Source of the DNA: Tsukamurella pseudospumae
GTDB lineage: Bacteria; Actinomycetota; Actinomycetes; Mycobacteriales; Mycobacteriaceae
Length of the DNA stretch: 64,000 nt
NCBI RefSeq assembly: GCF_001575205.1
Contig: NZ_LSRE01000044.1
Coordinates: 221,021-285,020 of the forward strand
Reading direction: 5' to 3'
Under the pieces are notes generated by a model, which was given only the letters and a program-made list of their open reading frames with translations, had not been told where the DNA came from and did not search any database. Position numbers and translations under genes: made by a program. Of this stretch, positions 57,316-64,000 are shown in pieces; positions within the stretch are counted from its first letter, which is position 1; every line of letters begins with the position of its first letter.

Positions 57316-57744
57316 GTGGAGTATTTGCTGGGTATCGACATCGGCACGTCGAGCACGAAGGGGGTGCTCGTCACTGCCGGTGGCGCGGTGGCCGACTCGT
57401 CCGTGATTCCGCATCGGATGTCCAATCACCTCCGCTTGACCCTGGCCCGCGGTCAATTCGGTAAGGCCCTGGTGCTGGGCACCGACGGCGCACTGCGTGC
57501 GCTCGATCCGAACACCGGCGCCGTGGTCCGTGAGGTGAAGGTCACCGCTCCGTGGGTCGAGGACGCGAACTGGCAGGAGCCGCGGCCGGCGGTCTTCACC
57601 CTCGGCTCGCCGGCGTACGTCACCGAGCCGTCGACGAAATCGATCGTGGCCGTCGACATCCCCAGCGGCGTCGAGCTGCGTCGCGGCACGCTCGAGCGTA
57701 CTCCCGACGAGGTGTCGGGCGTGCCCGGAGTCGCTGCGGCCTAA
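57316..57744 (+). pseudogene. Chimera of an FGGY sugar-kinase 5' end and an AztD-like 3' end
   Basis: A 142-codon frame. Codons 1-~36 are the start of a xylulokinase-type FGGY kinase (MEYLLGIDIGTSSTKGVLV, phosphate-binding loop, then IPHRMS). From about codon 38 the sequence changes to the end of an AztD-like zinc metallochaperone beta-propeller (HLRLTLARG, KALVLGTDGALRALDPNTG, AYVTEPSTKSIVAVDIPSG). The junction lies near 57420-57432. The kinase lacks more than 400 residues including its catalytic Asp, so the polyol operon has no functional kinase. The frame is preserved, yet the product has no plausible function. Best explained by a deletion that joined two genes. Confidence 0.8.
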
Positions 57745-57754
57745 CATGGGCGCC

Positions 57755-58651
57755 ATGGTGCGGATCGGACTCACGGGCGGCATCGGCGCCGGCAAATCGA
57801 CGGTGGCGAAGGAACTCGCGGCGCTGGGCGCCGTGATCGTGGACGGCGACAAGATCGCCCGCGAGGTGGTCGAGCCCGGAACCCCCGGCCTCGCCGCGCT
57901 CGTGGAGGCCTTCGGAGACGGCATCCTCGCCGAGGACGGCAGTCTCAACCGCCCCGCCCTCGCCGCGATCGCCTTCTCCGACGACGAGTCCCGCGCGAAG
58001 CTCAACGCGATCACCCACCCGCTGGTGGGTGCGCGGTCGGCCGAGCTGATCGCCGCGGCCGGGCCGGACGCCGTGATCGTGCAGGACATCCCGCTGCTGG
58101 TGGAGAACAAGGTGGCGCCGATGTTCCACCTCGTGGTCATCGTGTGGGTGGACGCCGAGGAGCGGGTGCGGCGGCTCGTCGGCTCGCGCGGCATGGCGGA
58201 GGAGGACGCGCGTGCCCGCATCGCGGCCCAGGCCACCGACGAGCAGCGCCGGGCGGTGGCCGACGTGTGGCTGGAGAACACCGGGACCGAGGAGCAGGCC
58301 CGCGCCGCGGTCCGCGCGCTGTGGGCCGATCGCATCGCGCCGCTCGTGACGAACGTGCTGGCGCACCGTCCGGCCGTCGACGCGCCGGAACTCGACGATC
58401 CCGCGTACGCCGAACGGCTCGTCGGGCGGCTGTGGGTCACGCTCGGAGCCGACGCTCGCGACGTCAGCGCCGACGGTGCCGACGGCACCGTCGTCCTGGC
58501 CGAGGGCGTGACGGCGGACGCGGTCGCGGACCGGCTCGGCGATGCCGGTTTCGCCCGCACGGGTGCGGACCGGTTCCGCGGCTCCGACCCGGGCCGTGCG
58601 GTGACGGTGCGGGTCGTGGTCCCCGAAGGCGTGGTCCGGCCACCGGAATGA
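57755..58651 (+). CDS. coaE: Dephospho-CoA kinase
   Basis: A 298-residue CoaE: P-loop GGIGAGKST at residues 8-16, DGDKIAREVVEPGTPGL, the HPLVG helix and QDIPLLVEN. It adds the 3' phosphate to dephospho-CoA, the last step of CoA synthesis. The C-terminus (from about residue 200) continues in a shortened extension rather than the full UPF0157/GrpB-type domain found in M. tuberculosis CoaE. Start at 57755; an ATG three codons earlier is possible. It sits directly after the chimeric remnant. Confidence 0.95.
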   Translation: MVRIGLTGGIGAGKSTVAKELAALGAVIVDGDKIAREVVEPGTPGLAALVEAFGDGILAEDGSLNRPALAAIAFSDDESRAKLNAITHPLVGARSAELIAAAGPDAVIVQDIPLLVENKVAPMFHLVVIVWVDAEERVRRLVGSRGMAEEDARARIAAQATDEQRRAVADVWLENTGTEEQARAAVRALWADRIAPLVTNVLAHRPAVDAPELDDPAYAERLVGRLWVTLGADARDVSADGADGTVVLAEGVTADAVADRLGDAGFARTGADRFRGSDPGRAVTVRVVVPEGVVRPPE

Positions 58652-58776
58652 AAGGTGAGCGAATGGAACAATCGTGTTCCGGTCTTGTGAAAACGGCACG
58701 CGACCACTTCGGTCCGGGGCCACACTGATTTCGGCGCGTGGCCTCAAGGCCGCGTGATTCGAGAGGCGAGGTGCTC

Positions 58777-60465
58777 ATGTCCGAGACGCGATCCACCGAT
58801 GCTCCACCGCCGCATGCGGGTCTGACCCGCGAGGACGAGGGCTACAACAAGGGAATCAAGCCCCGCCAGTTGCAGATGATCGCGATCGGCGGAGCCATCG
58901 GCACCGGCCTGTTCCTCGGCGCCGGCGGCCGCTTGCACGACGCGGGGCCGGGGCTGTTCCTTGTGTACGCGGTGTGTGGAGTGTTCGTCTTCCTCATCCT
59001 CCGGGCGATGGGCGAGCTCGTGCTGCACCGCCCCTCGTCGGGATCGTTCGTCTCGTACGCCCGCGAGTTCTACGGCGAGAAGGCGGCGTTCGTCGCCGGC
59101 TGGATGTACTTCCTGAACTGGGCGATGACGGCGATCGTCGACACCACCGCGATCGCGACGTACTTCCACTACTGGAAGGCGTTCGACCCCATCCCGCAGT
59201 GGCTGTTGGCGCTGGTGGCACTGGTCATCGTGCTCTCGGTCAACCTGGTCTCCGTGAAGCTGTTCGGCGAGATGGAGTTCTGGGCCGCGCTGATCAAAGT
59301 GGTCGCGCTGGTCGCCTTCCTCGTGATCGGCACCGTCTTCCTCGCCGGCCGCTACCAGATCAACGGCGCGAGCACGGGTCTCGGCATGGTGTCGCACCAC
59401 GGCGGGTGGTTCCCCACCGGAGTCCTGCCACTCGTCATCGTGACGTCGGGCGTCGTCTTCGCCTACGCGGCCGTCGAACTCGTCGGCACCGCCGCCGGCG
59501 AGACCGAGAACCCCGAGAAGGTCATGCCGCGCGCGATCAACTCGGTCATCGCCCGCATCGCGATCTTCTACGTCGGCTCGGTGGTCCTGCTGGCGCTGCT
59601 GCTGCCGTACACGACCTACTCGCACAACGAGAGCCCGTTCGTCACCTTCTTCTCGAGCCTCGGATTCGACGGTGCCGGCGACATCATGAACGTGGTCGTG
59701 CTGACCGCGGCGTTCTCCAGCCTCAACGCCGGCCTGTACTCGACCGGCCGGATCCTGCGCTCGATGGCAATGAACGGCAGCGGGCCCAAGTTCACCGGTG
59801 TGATGTCCAAGCAGGGCGTCCCCTATGGCGGCATCATGCTCACGGCCGTGATCTGCCTGTTCGGTGTGGTGCTCAACGCCTTCAACCCGGGCCAGGCGTT
59901 CGAGATCGTCCTCAACGTCTCCGCTCTGGGCATCCTGTCCTCGTGGGCGACGATCGTGCTCTGCCAGATGAAGCTCAAGACCGAGGCCGATGCCGGTCGG
60001 ATGACCAGGCCGAGCTTCCGGATGCCCTTGACGCCGTGGTCGTCGTACATCACGCTCGCCTTCCTGTTCGCCGTACTGGTGCTCATGGGCTTCGACAGGC
60101 CGATCGGAACCTGGACGGTCGCCAGCCTCATCGTCATCATTCCCATGCTGATCGGCGGCTGGTACCTGGTGCGAGGCCGTGTACTGGAGGAGGCGCAGCT
60201 CCGCGAGGGATACACCGGCGACTTCCCGGTGGTCGCGAACGTGCCCGTCGAGCCCAGCGAGGCGAAGCCGTCGAGGTGGAGCCGCGTCCGCAACCGCTAC
60301 GCGTCGCGTCCGCCGCTGTACGGCATGGCGCTGGTGTTCGCCGGCATGGGCGTTGTCGCGGTGACGGCGTACTACCACCTCGGTTGGTGGTCGATCGTCG
60401 GCTACCTCATCGCCGCGGTCATGGCGATCATCGGCTTCGCGCTGGCGTTCCGCGACCTGTCCTGA
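58777..60465 (+). CDS. AnsP-type amino-acid permease
   Basis: A 562-residue amino-acid permease of the AAT/APC family with twelve predicted helices. It has the family opening [51 protein letters not shown], and the [25 protein letters not shown] loop. The closest named relatives are L-asparagine permeases AnsP1/AnsP2, so asparagine or a similar amino acid is likely. The C-terminal ~90 residues after helix 12 carry two further hydrophobic segments. Start ATG 58777 with GCGAGGTG upstream. Convergent with the DUF402 gene three bases away. Confidence 0.88.
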   Translation: MSETRSTDAPPPHAGLTREDEGYNKGIKPRQLQMIAIGGAIGTGLFLGAGGRLHDAGPGLFLVYAVCGVFVFLILRAMGELVLHRPSSGSFVSYAREFYGEKAAFVAGWMYFLNWAMTAIVDTTAIATYFHYWKAFDPIPQWLLALVALVIVLSVNLVSVKLFGEMEFWAALIKVVALVAFLVIGTVFLAGRYQINGASTGLGMVSHHGGWFPTGVLPLVIVTSGVVFAYAAVELVGTAAGETENPEKVMPRAINSVIARIAIFYVGSVVLLALLLPYTTYSHNESPFVTFFSSLGFDGAGDIMNVVVLTAAFSSLNAGLYSTGRILRSMAMNGSGPKFTGVMSKQGVPYGGIMLTAVICLFGVVLNAFNPGQAFEIVLNVSALGILSSWATIVLCQMKLKTEADAGRMTRPSFRMPLTPWSSYITLAFLFAVLVLMGFDRPIGTWTVASLIVIIPMLIGGWYLVRGRVLEEAQLREGYTGDFPVVANVPVEPSEAKPSRWSRVRNRYASRPPLYGMALVFAGMGVVAVTAYYHLGWWSIVGYLIAAVMAIIGFALAFRDLS

Positions 60466-60467
60466 AG

Positions 60468-61277
60468 TCAGCGCCAGCTGATCGGGGCGCCTTCGGCGGC
60501 CAGCCACGCGTCGACGCTGTGGCCGTGGGCGGCGGTGCCGGCGACGGCCCGGGTCGCGATCTGCACGGCGCGTTCGGCGTCCTCGGCGCTCAGCAGTTCG
60601 GCGGTGGTGGCGGCCAGTAGCTCGTCCACGTCGATCAGCTCGACGGTGCGCCCGGGGTGCTCCACGAGGTCGAGGTACCAGTCCTCGCCGTGCCACACGT
60701 CGCCGTCGCGCCAGAACCGGCCGACGTCGAGGTAGACGCGCTGGTCGCGCTCGTTGCCCGGGGTGAAGTGGAAGATGTTCGCGCGCAGGCCCAAATCGGG
60801 GAGCAGCCACGATTGAAGGGCGTGGAACGACGGATGGTCGGACCTGCGGTACAGATACAGGCCGAACGGCGTCTCCCGGAACTCCTCGACAGCGCGGACG
60901 AAGCCCTTGGGGTCGACGTTGGTCATCGCCACCGGGTCGAAGCTCTCGCGCTTCGGCGGGTGGACCGCGCCGTCGTCGGTGGCGCCATCGCCGGACAGGC
61001 GCAGGACGAGGGTGATCTCGGTGCGTCCGCGGGGCCGCCCCACGACCGCGCCCGCCGGCCGGAAGCCGTTGCGACGCAGTAGTGCCGCCAGCGTCTCGTC
61101 GGACGTGCGGACAAGCAGGCCATCCAGGCCGGCGGCGCGCTCGCGCACCGCGTCCAGCAGGGCGGGCACGGCATCCTCCGCCGCGTCGAGCACCGTCAGG
61201 TCCAGCCACCCGCCGCGCACGGCGCCGATCGCCGCGGCACCGTCGACGGCGACCTCGAACGTTTCCTCCGCATGCAT
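60468..61277 (-). CDS. DUF402-domain protein with GNAT-like N-terminus
   Basis: A 269-residue protein. The C-terminal ~140 residues fit DUF402 (FomD-like): FGLYLYRRSDHPSFHALQSW, NIFHFTPGNERDQRVYLDVGRFWRDGD, WHGEDWYLDLVEHPG and VDVDELLAATTAELL, with Asp/Lys positions that bind metal in phosphatases of this fold. The N-terminal ~100 residues (LLDAVRERAAGLDGLLVRTSDETLAALLRRNGFRPAGA) resemble the acetyl-CoA-binding half of GNAT acetyltransferases. Neither activity is demonstrated. It is divergent from a methyltransferase gene; the gap is only 14 bases. Confidence 0.75.
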   Translation of the reverse strand: MHAEETFEVAVDGAAAIGAVRGGWLDLTVLDAAEDAVPALLDAVRERAAGLDGLLVRTSDETLAALLRRNGFRPAGAVVGRPRGRTEITLVLRLSGDGATDDGAVHPPKRESFDPVAMTNVDPKGFVRAVEEFRETPFGLYLYRRSDHPSFHALQSWLLPDLGLRANIFHFTPGNERDQRVYLDVGRFWRDGDVWHGEDWYLDLVEHPGRTVELIDVDELLAATTAELLSAEDAERAVQIATRAVAGTAAHGHSVDAWLAAEGAPISWR

Positions 61278-61291
61278 GGCCCCACGATACG

Positions 61292-62335
61292 ATGCCGCCC
61301 GTGCCGAACGAGTTGCTTCTCCTGCCCGCGCCCGCCGCCAACCGCGTCTACGCCGACGCCGCCGCAGCGATGGTCCGCGCCGAGCTCACCGTGCTGAGCC
61401 GCGCCGCGCTCGGGGGGCGAGTCGGCACCGTCGAACCCGTGACCGTGGCGGGAGTGGAGTACCTGGCCCTCCAGGCGGACGGGCTGACCGAGCGCGACCT
61501 GGCGTTCCTCGGCCTCGCGTCGGCGTTCTACGCGCTGTTCGAGCGCGACGGTGACCTGCTGCGGCCGGTGGCCGTGCTGTCGCCGGATCGGTTCCCGTCC
61601 GACCTGCTGACCATCCTCAAGTACCAGGGCAAGACGAACGAGCAGTTCACCAGGCTGGTGCTCAATGTGACCGCGGCGTCCACGGTGCGTCCCGAAGGGA
61701 TCCTCGACGGCACGCTGCGGGTGCTGGACCCCGTCTGCGGGCGCGGGACCACCCTGAGCCAGGCCGCGATGTACGGGCTCGACGCGGTGGGGATCGACCT
61801 GGACACCAAGGACTTCGAGCTGTACTCATCGTTCTTCACCACCTGGCTCAAGGACCACCGCTTCAAGCACGCCGCCGCCACCACGCCGGTGCGGCGGGAG
61901 AAGGCCGTGATCGCGAAGAAGTACGAGGTCGCATTCGCAGCCGATAAGGCGGCCTACCTGGCGGGGGAGAAGCAGAACCTCACGTTCTACGCCGCCGACA
62001 CCATGCTGACCTCGCAGCTGGTGCGGCCCGGCAGCGTCGACGTGATCGTGGCCGACCTGCCGTACGGCGTGCAGCACGGCAGCCGCGGGCCGAGCGGCCT
62101 GGTGCGCAGCCCCCTGGAGCTGCTCGACGGTGCCCTCCCCGGCTGGGCATCCCGGCTGCGGTCCGGCGGCGCGATGGGGCTGGCCTGGAACGTGCGTGTG
62201 GCGCCTCGGGCCCGGGTGGCGGAGGCGCTCGAGTCCGCAGGCCTGACGGTGCTCGACGGCCCCGGGTACGACGACCTGCAGCATCGGGTGGATCGGGTGA
62301 TCAACAGGGATGTGATCGTGGCGCGCAGGGCGTGA
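61292..62335 (+). CDS. DNA/RNA amino-methyltransferase-like protein
   Basis: A 347-residue methyltransferase of the TRM11/THUMP-related group. Motif I is LDPVCGRGTTLSQAAMYGLDAVGIDLD, and the catalytic motif IV is ADLPYGVQHG (DPPY/NPPY-like, D-L-P-Y), which methylates exocyclic amines. The N-terminal ~140 residues may bind the substrate, but I see no THUMP signature. Target probably tRNA (m2G-type) or DNA. Start at ATG 61292, with GTG 61301 possible; a TACGAT -10 overlaps the start, so the message may be leaderless. Confidence 0.78.
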   Translation: MPPVPNELLLLPAPAANRVYADAAAAMVRAELTVLSRAALGGRVGTVEPVTVAGVEYLALQADGLTERDLAFLGLASAFYALFERDGDLLRPVAVLSPDRFPSDLLTILKYQGKTNEQFTRLVLNVTAASTVRPEGILDGTLRVLDPVCGRGTTLSQAAMYGLDAVGIDLDTKDFELYSSFFTTWLKDHRFKHAAATTPVRREKAVIAKKYEVAFAADKAAYLAGEKQNLTFYAADTMLTSQLVRPGSVDVIVADLPYGVQHGSRGPSGLVRSPLELLDGALPGWASRLRSGGAMGLAWNVRVAPRARVAEALESAGLTVLDGPGYDDLQHRVDRVINRDVIVARRA

Positions 62336-62401
62336 GCCCGGATGCGTGCGGGCGTCCCCACTTCGCCCCGGGTGGTGGAGCGCGCAGGGCGGGAGCCCGG
62401 A
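62321..62401 (+). repeat. Direct repeat at the methyltransferase 3' end
   Basis: A 22-base unit (62321-62342) that includes the stop codon recurs at 62380-62401 with one change (21/22), 59 bases apart. Between them is a GC-rich non-coding segment. It probably arose by local duplication of the gene end; no function is evident. Confidence 0.7.
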
Positions 62402-62546
62402 CTGAGCGGTAAATCTCTGGTTACCGGTTCATGTCGGGAACGAGGACGAAGTAGGTTCAAGGGCGCGGAGGACGACCGTCGTTCCGCTCGGCGTGGGGTG
62501 AGAGGCTTTCCGGAGCACGGTTCCGGCAGGTGAAGGGATGTACAAG

Positions 62547-63500
62547 ATGAGCGATCGGCGTGCGGCGAGAACTGGAGTTCGGCGGCTGCCCGGGGTGGTC
62601 ACCGCCTTGCTGGCGACGACGGCGCTGGTACTGGCCGGCTGTACGAACAACGAATCATCGGAGTCCGGCCGACCGTCGGCATCCGCGGCGGCGGTCAAGG
62701 TCGACAAGGTCGATGCGATCGCGGCGCTGGTTCCGGCTGATATCCGCGGGTCGGGTCAGCTCGCCATCGGTGTGAACGTTCCCTACCAGCCGAACGAGTT
62801 CAAGGACCCGAGCGGCAAGATCATCGGCTACGACGTGGACCTGATGGACGCCGTGGCGAAGGTGCTGGGCCTGACTCCTGTGTACAAGGAGGCCGACTTC
62901 GACAAGATCATCCCGGCGATCCAGCAGGGCACCTACAACGTCGGGATGTCGTCCTTCACCGATTCGAAGGAACGGGAGAAGCAGGTCGACTTCGTCACCT
63001 ATTACAACGCCGGTATCCAGTGGGCGCAGCCCGCGGGCGGGAGCATCGACCCGAACAACGCGTGCGGCAAGCGCGTCGCGGTCCAGTCGACCACCGTCGA
63101 GGACACCGATGAGGTTCCGGCGAAGAGCAAGGCCTGCACCGATGCGGGTAAGCCGGCGATCGAGAAGGTCAAGTTCGACAGCCAGGACGAGGCCGTCAAC
63201 GCGCTCGTGCTCGGTAAGGTGGACGCGATGTCCGCTGATTCGCCCGTCACGGCGTACGCGATCAAGCGCTCGAGCGGCAAGCTCGTCGCGGCCGGCCCGG
63301 TCTTCGATTCCGCGCCGTACGGCTACCCCGTCAAGAAGGGCTCGCCGCTTGCGCCGGCATTGCAGAAGGCCGTGCAGTACCTGATCGACAACGGTCAGTA
63401 CCGCACGATCGCCTCCAACTGGGGAGTCGACTCGGGGTCCGTTGCAACGTCGGCGATCAACGGCGCGGCTAGGGCGTGTCTCCCAATCATGGACTGCTGA
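62547..63500 (+). CDS. Amino-acid ABC transporter substrate-binding lipoprotein, 3' end altered by an IS
   Basis: A 317-residue family 3 solute-binding protein. Lipobox LVLAGC follows a short signal. The mature domain has the type II periplasmic fold: LAIGVNVPYQPNEFKDPSGKIIGYDVDLMDAVAKVLG, the ligand Arg/Asp region GMSSFTDSKEREKQVDFVTYY, and GYPVKKGSPLAPALQKAVQYLI. Start ATG 62547 with AAGGGA upstream; 62538 is also in frame. The last ~9 residues (ARACLPIMDC) are encoded by the insertion element that begins at 63472, so only the extreme C-terminus is changed and function is probably kept. Its permease and ATPase genes are not in the window. Confidence 0.9.
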   Translation: MSDRRAARTGVRRLPGVVTALLATTALVLAGCTNNESSESGRPSASAAAVKVDKVDAIAALVPADIRGSGQLAIGVNVPYQPNEFKDPSGKIIGYDVDLMDAVAKVLGLTPVYKEADFDKIIPAIQQGTYNVGMSSFTDSKEREKQVDFVTYYNAGIQWAQPAGGSIDPNNACGKRVAVQSTTVEDTDEVPAKSKACTDAGKPAIEKVKFDSQDEAVNALVLGKVDAMSADSPVTAYAIKRSSGKLVAAGPVFDSAPYGYPVKKGSPLAPALQKAVQYLIDNGQYRTIASNWGVDSGSVATSAINGAARACLPIMDC

Positions 63501-63517
63501 TCGGGGATAATCGTTCC

Positions 63518-63952
63518 GTGAGTTCATCTCGGTACGAAGCGATTTCGGATGAGCAGTGGGCTCGGATCGAGCCGTTGTTGCCTTCGAGTGTTGGTCGGCC
63601 TGGGCGTCGGTTCGAGAACAACCGGCGAGTGGTCGAGGCGATCATCTACCGGTATCGAACCGGGATTCCGTGGCGGGATCTGCCGGTCGAGGCATTCGGT
63701 TCGTGGAAGACGGCCTGGAAGCGTCACCGGCGTTACGCCCAGGACGGAACCTGGGACAAGGTTCTGGCCGCGCTCCTCGCCGACGCCGATGCGGCGGGCA
63801 AGATCGATTGGACGGCGGTGTCGGTGGACGCCACGATCAACCGTGCGCATCAGCACGCGACGAACACTGTTCGCCCTGATCAGGACACAGGGGGCCCGGT
63901 CGAATCACACAAATCCTCCACCCGGGTTCGTCGCGAGTCCGCTCGGCGGTGA
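63518..63952 (+). CDS. IS5-family transposase, first frame (OrfA)
   Basis: A 144-codon frame beginning VSSSRYEAISDEQWARIEPLLP, the DUF4096 N-terminal domain of IS5/IS427 transposases, then EAIIYRYRTGIPWRDLPVEAFGSWKTAWKRHRRYAQDGTWDKVLAALL and the first catalytic Asp in DWTAVSVDATINRAHQH. It stops at 63952. The conserved continuation (EPAGHGIGRSRGGL) is in the next frame, so a full transposase needs a frameshift. Confidence 0.9.
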   Translation: MSSSRYEAISDEQWARIEPLLPSSVGRPGRRFENNRRVVEAIIYRYRTGIPWRDLPVEAFGSWKTAWKRHRRYAQDGTWDKVLAALLADADAAGKIDWTAVSVDATINRAHQHATNTVRPDQDTGGPVESHKSSTRVRRESARR

Positions 63953-64000
63953 TCGTGAACCGGCCGGCCACGGGATCGGCCGTTCGCGGGGAGGCCTGAC
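63891..64000 (+). CDS. IS5-family transposase, second frame (OrfB), partial
   Basis: The +1 frame from about 63891 reads ARSNHTNPPPGFVASPLGGD then EPAGHGIGRSRGGLT to the window edge. The last part matches the IS5-type segment that leads to the second catalytic Asp. A run of five G and three C (63890-63897) near the crossover is a candidate slip site; the start of the fused reading cannot be fixed. Confidence 0.7.

Larger units (their letters stand above)
63472..64000 (+). mobile_element. IS5-family insertion sequence, left end and partial
   Basis: The left terminus GGGCGTGTCTCCC begins at 63472, directly after CTA in the solute-binding gene, forming CTAG at the junction as in IS427-group targets. 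A transposase frame follows after 46 bases. The element runs off the window, so the right end and the target duplication cannot be seen. Confidence 0.85.

Noticed and set aside
57316..57744. Annotation as a functional small FGGY kinase or as AztD
   Set aside because: The kinase lacks its catalytic half and the chaperone lacks its signal peptide and most blades; neither could work.

Overview
The window is very GC-rich, uses GTG starts freely and packs its genes tightly with 1-4 base overlaps. It carries a KasA/KasB-type mycolate ketosynthase, a DUF222-HNH endonuclease, haemophore-like secreted proteins, an LppP/LprE-type secreted protein, a Ddn-type nitroreductase fold and mycobacterial-looking polA, rpsA and coaE. 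This points to a mycolic-acid-producing actinobacterium (order Mycobacteriales). I lean towards Tsukamurella or a close relative, but that is an inference from gene content and I could not run a search.

Layout. 1-2450: the edge of an integrated phage-derived element, with a leftward capsid module and a tRNA-3'-half-like sequence that may be its attachment site. 2476-11765: small regulatory units, mostly a TetR gene beside the gene it probably controls (membrane protein, acyltransferase, diiron-type hydrolase), plus the ketosynthase, an MgtC-type protein and a uracil-DNA-glycosylase-like fusion protein. 11952-16908: an ethanolamine operon (permease, lipoprotein HAD phosphatase, EutB, EutC). 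19440-23313: a cobalamin riboswitch followed by a B12 ABC importer (binding protein, permease, ATPase) and a FhuF-like iron-sulfur protein. The importer plausibly supplies the B12 from which the cofactor of EutBC is made. 23317-36700: accessory enzymes and exporters with local regulators, a Tat-exported phospholipase C and a MerR/HEAT-repeat pair. 37209-40048: an SPFH / zinc-ribbon / small membrane protein trio resembling the Bacillus YdjG-YdjI envelope-stress proteins. 40089-44855: an ArnT/PMT-like glycosyltransferase and DNA polymerase I.

44905-52000 lies between polA and rpsA, which are adjacent in Mycobacterium tuberculosis. This accessory block holds the most interesting element of the window: a reverse transcriptase gene (46849-48126) preceded, 12 bases upstream, by a non-coding region whose two ends can pair over 16 bp and which encloses two small hairpins and one long imperfect hairpin. 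This is the layout of a retron msr-msd RNA. A four-helix membrane protein follows the RT and is a candidate effector. The block also holds an isochorismatase/GlxA-regulator pair, a HAD phosphatase, an XRE regulator, three tandem haemophore-like genes and a methyltransferase.

53711-57744 is a sugar-alcohol catabolism cassette inserted between rpsA and coaE. It ends in a chimeric remnant: the first ~36 codons of an FGGY-type kinase fused to the tail of an AztD-like zinc chaperone gene, so the operon has lost its kinase to a deletion. 57755-64000 holds coaE, an amino-acid permease, a DUF402 protein, a DNA/RNA methyltransferase and an ABC amino-acid binding protein whose extreme C-terminus is rewritten by an IS5-family element that runs off the window edge. 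No rRNA, complete tRNA or CRISPR array was seen. All folds and motifs were read by eye.
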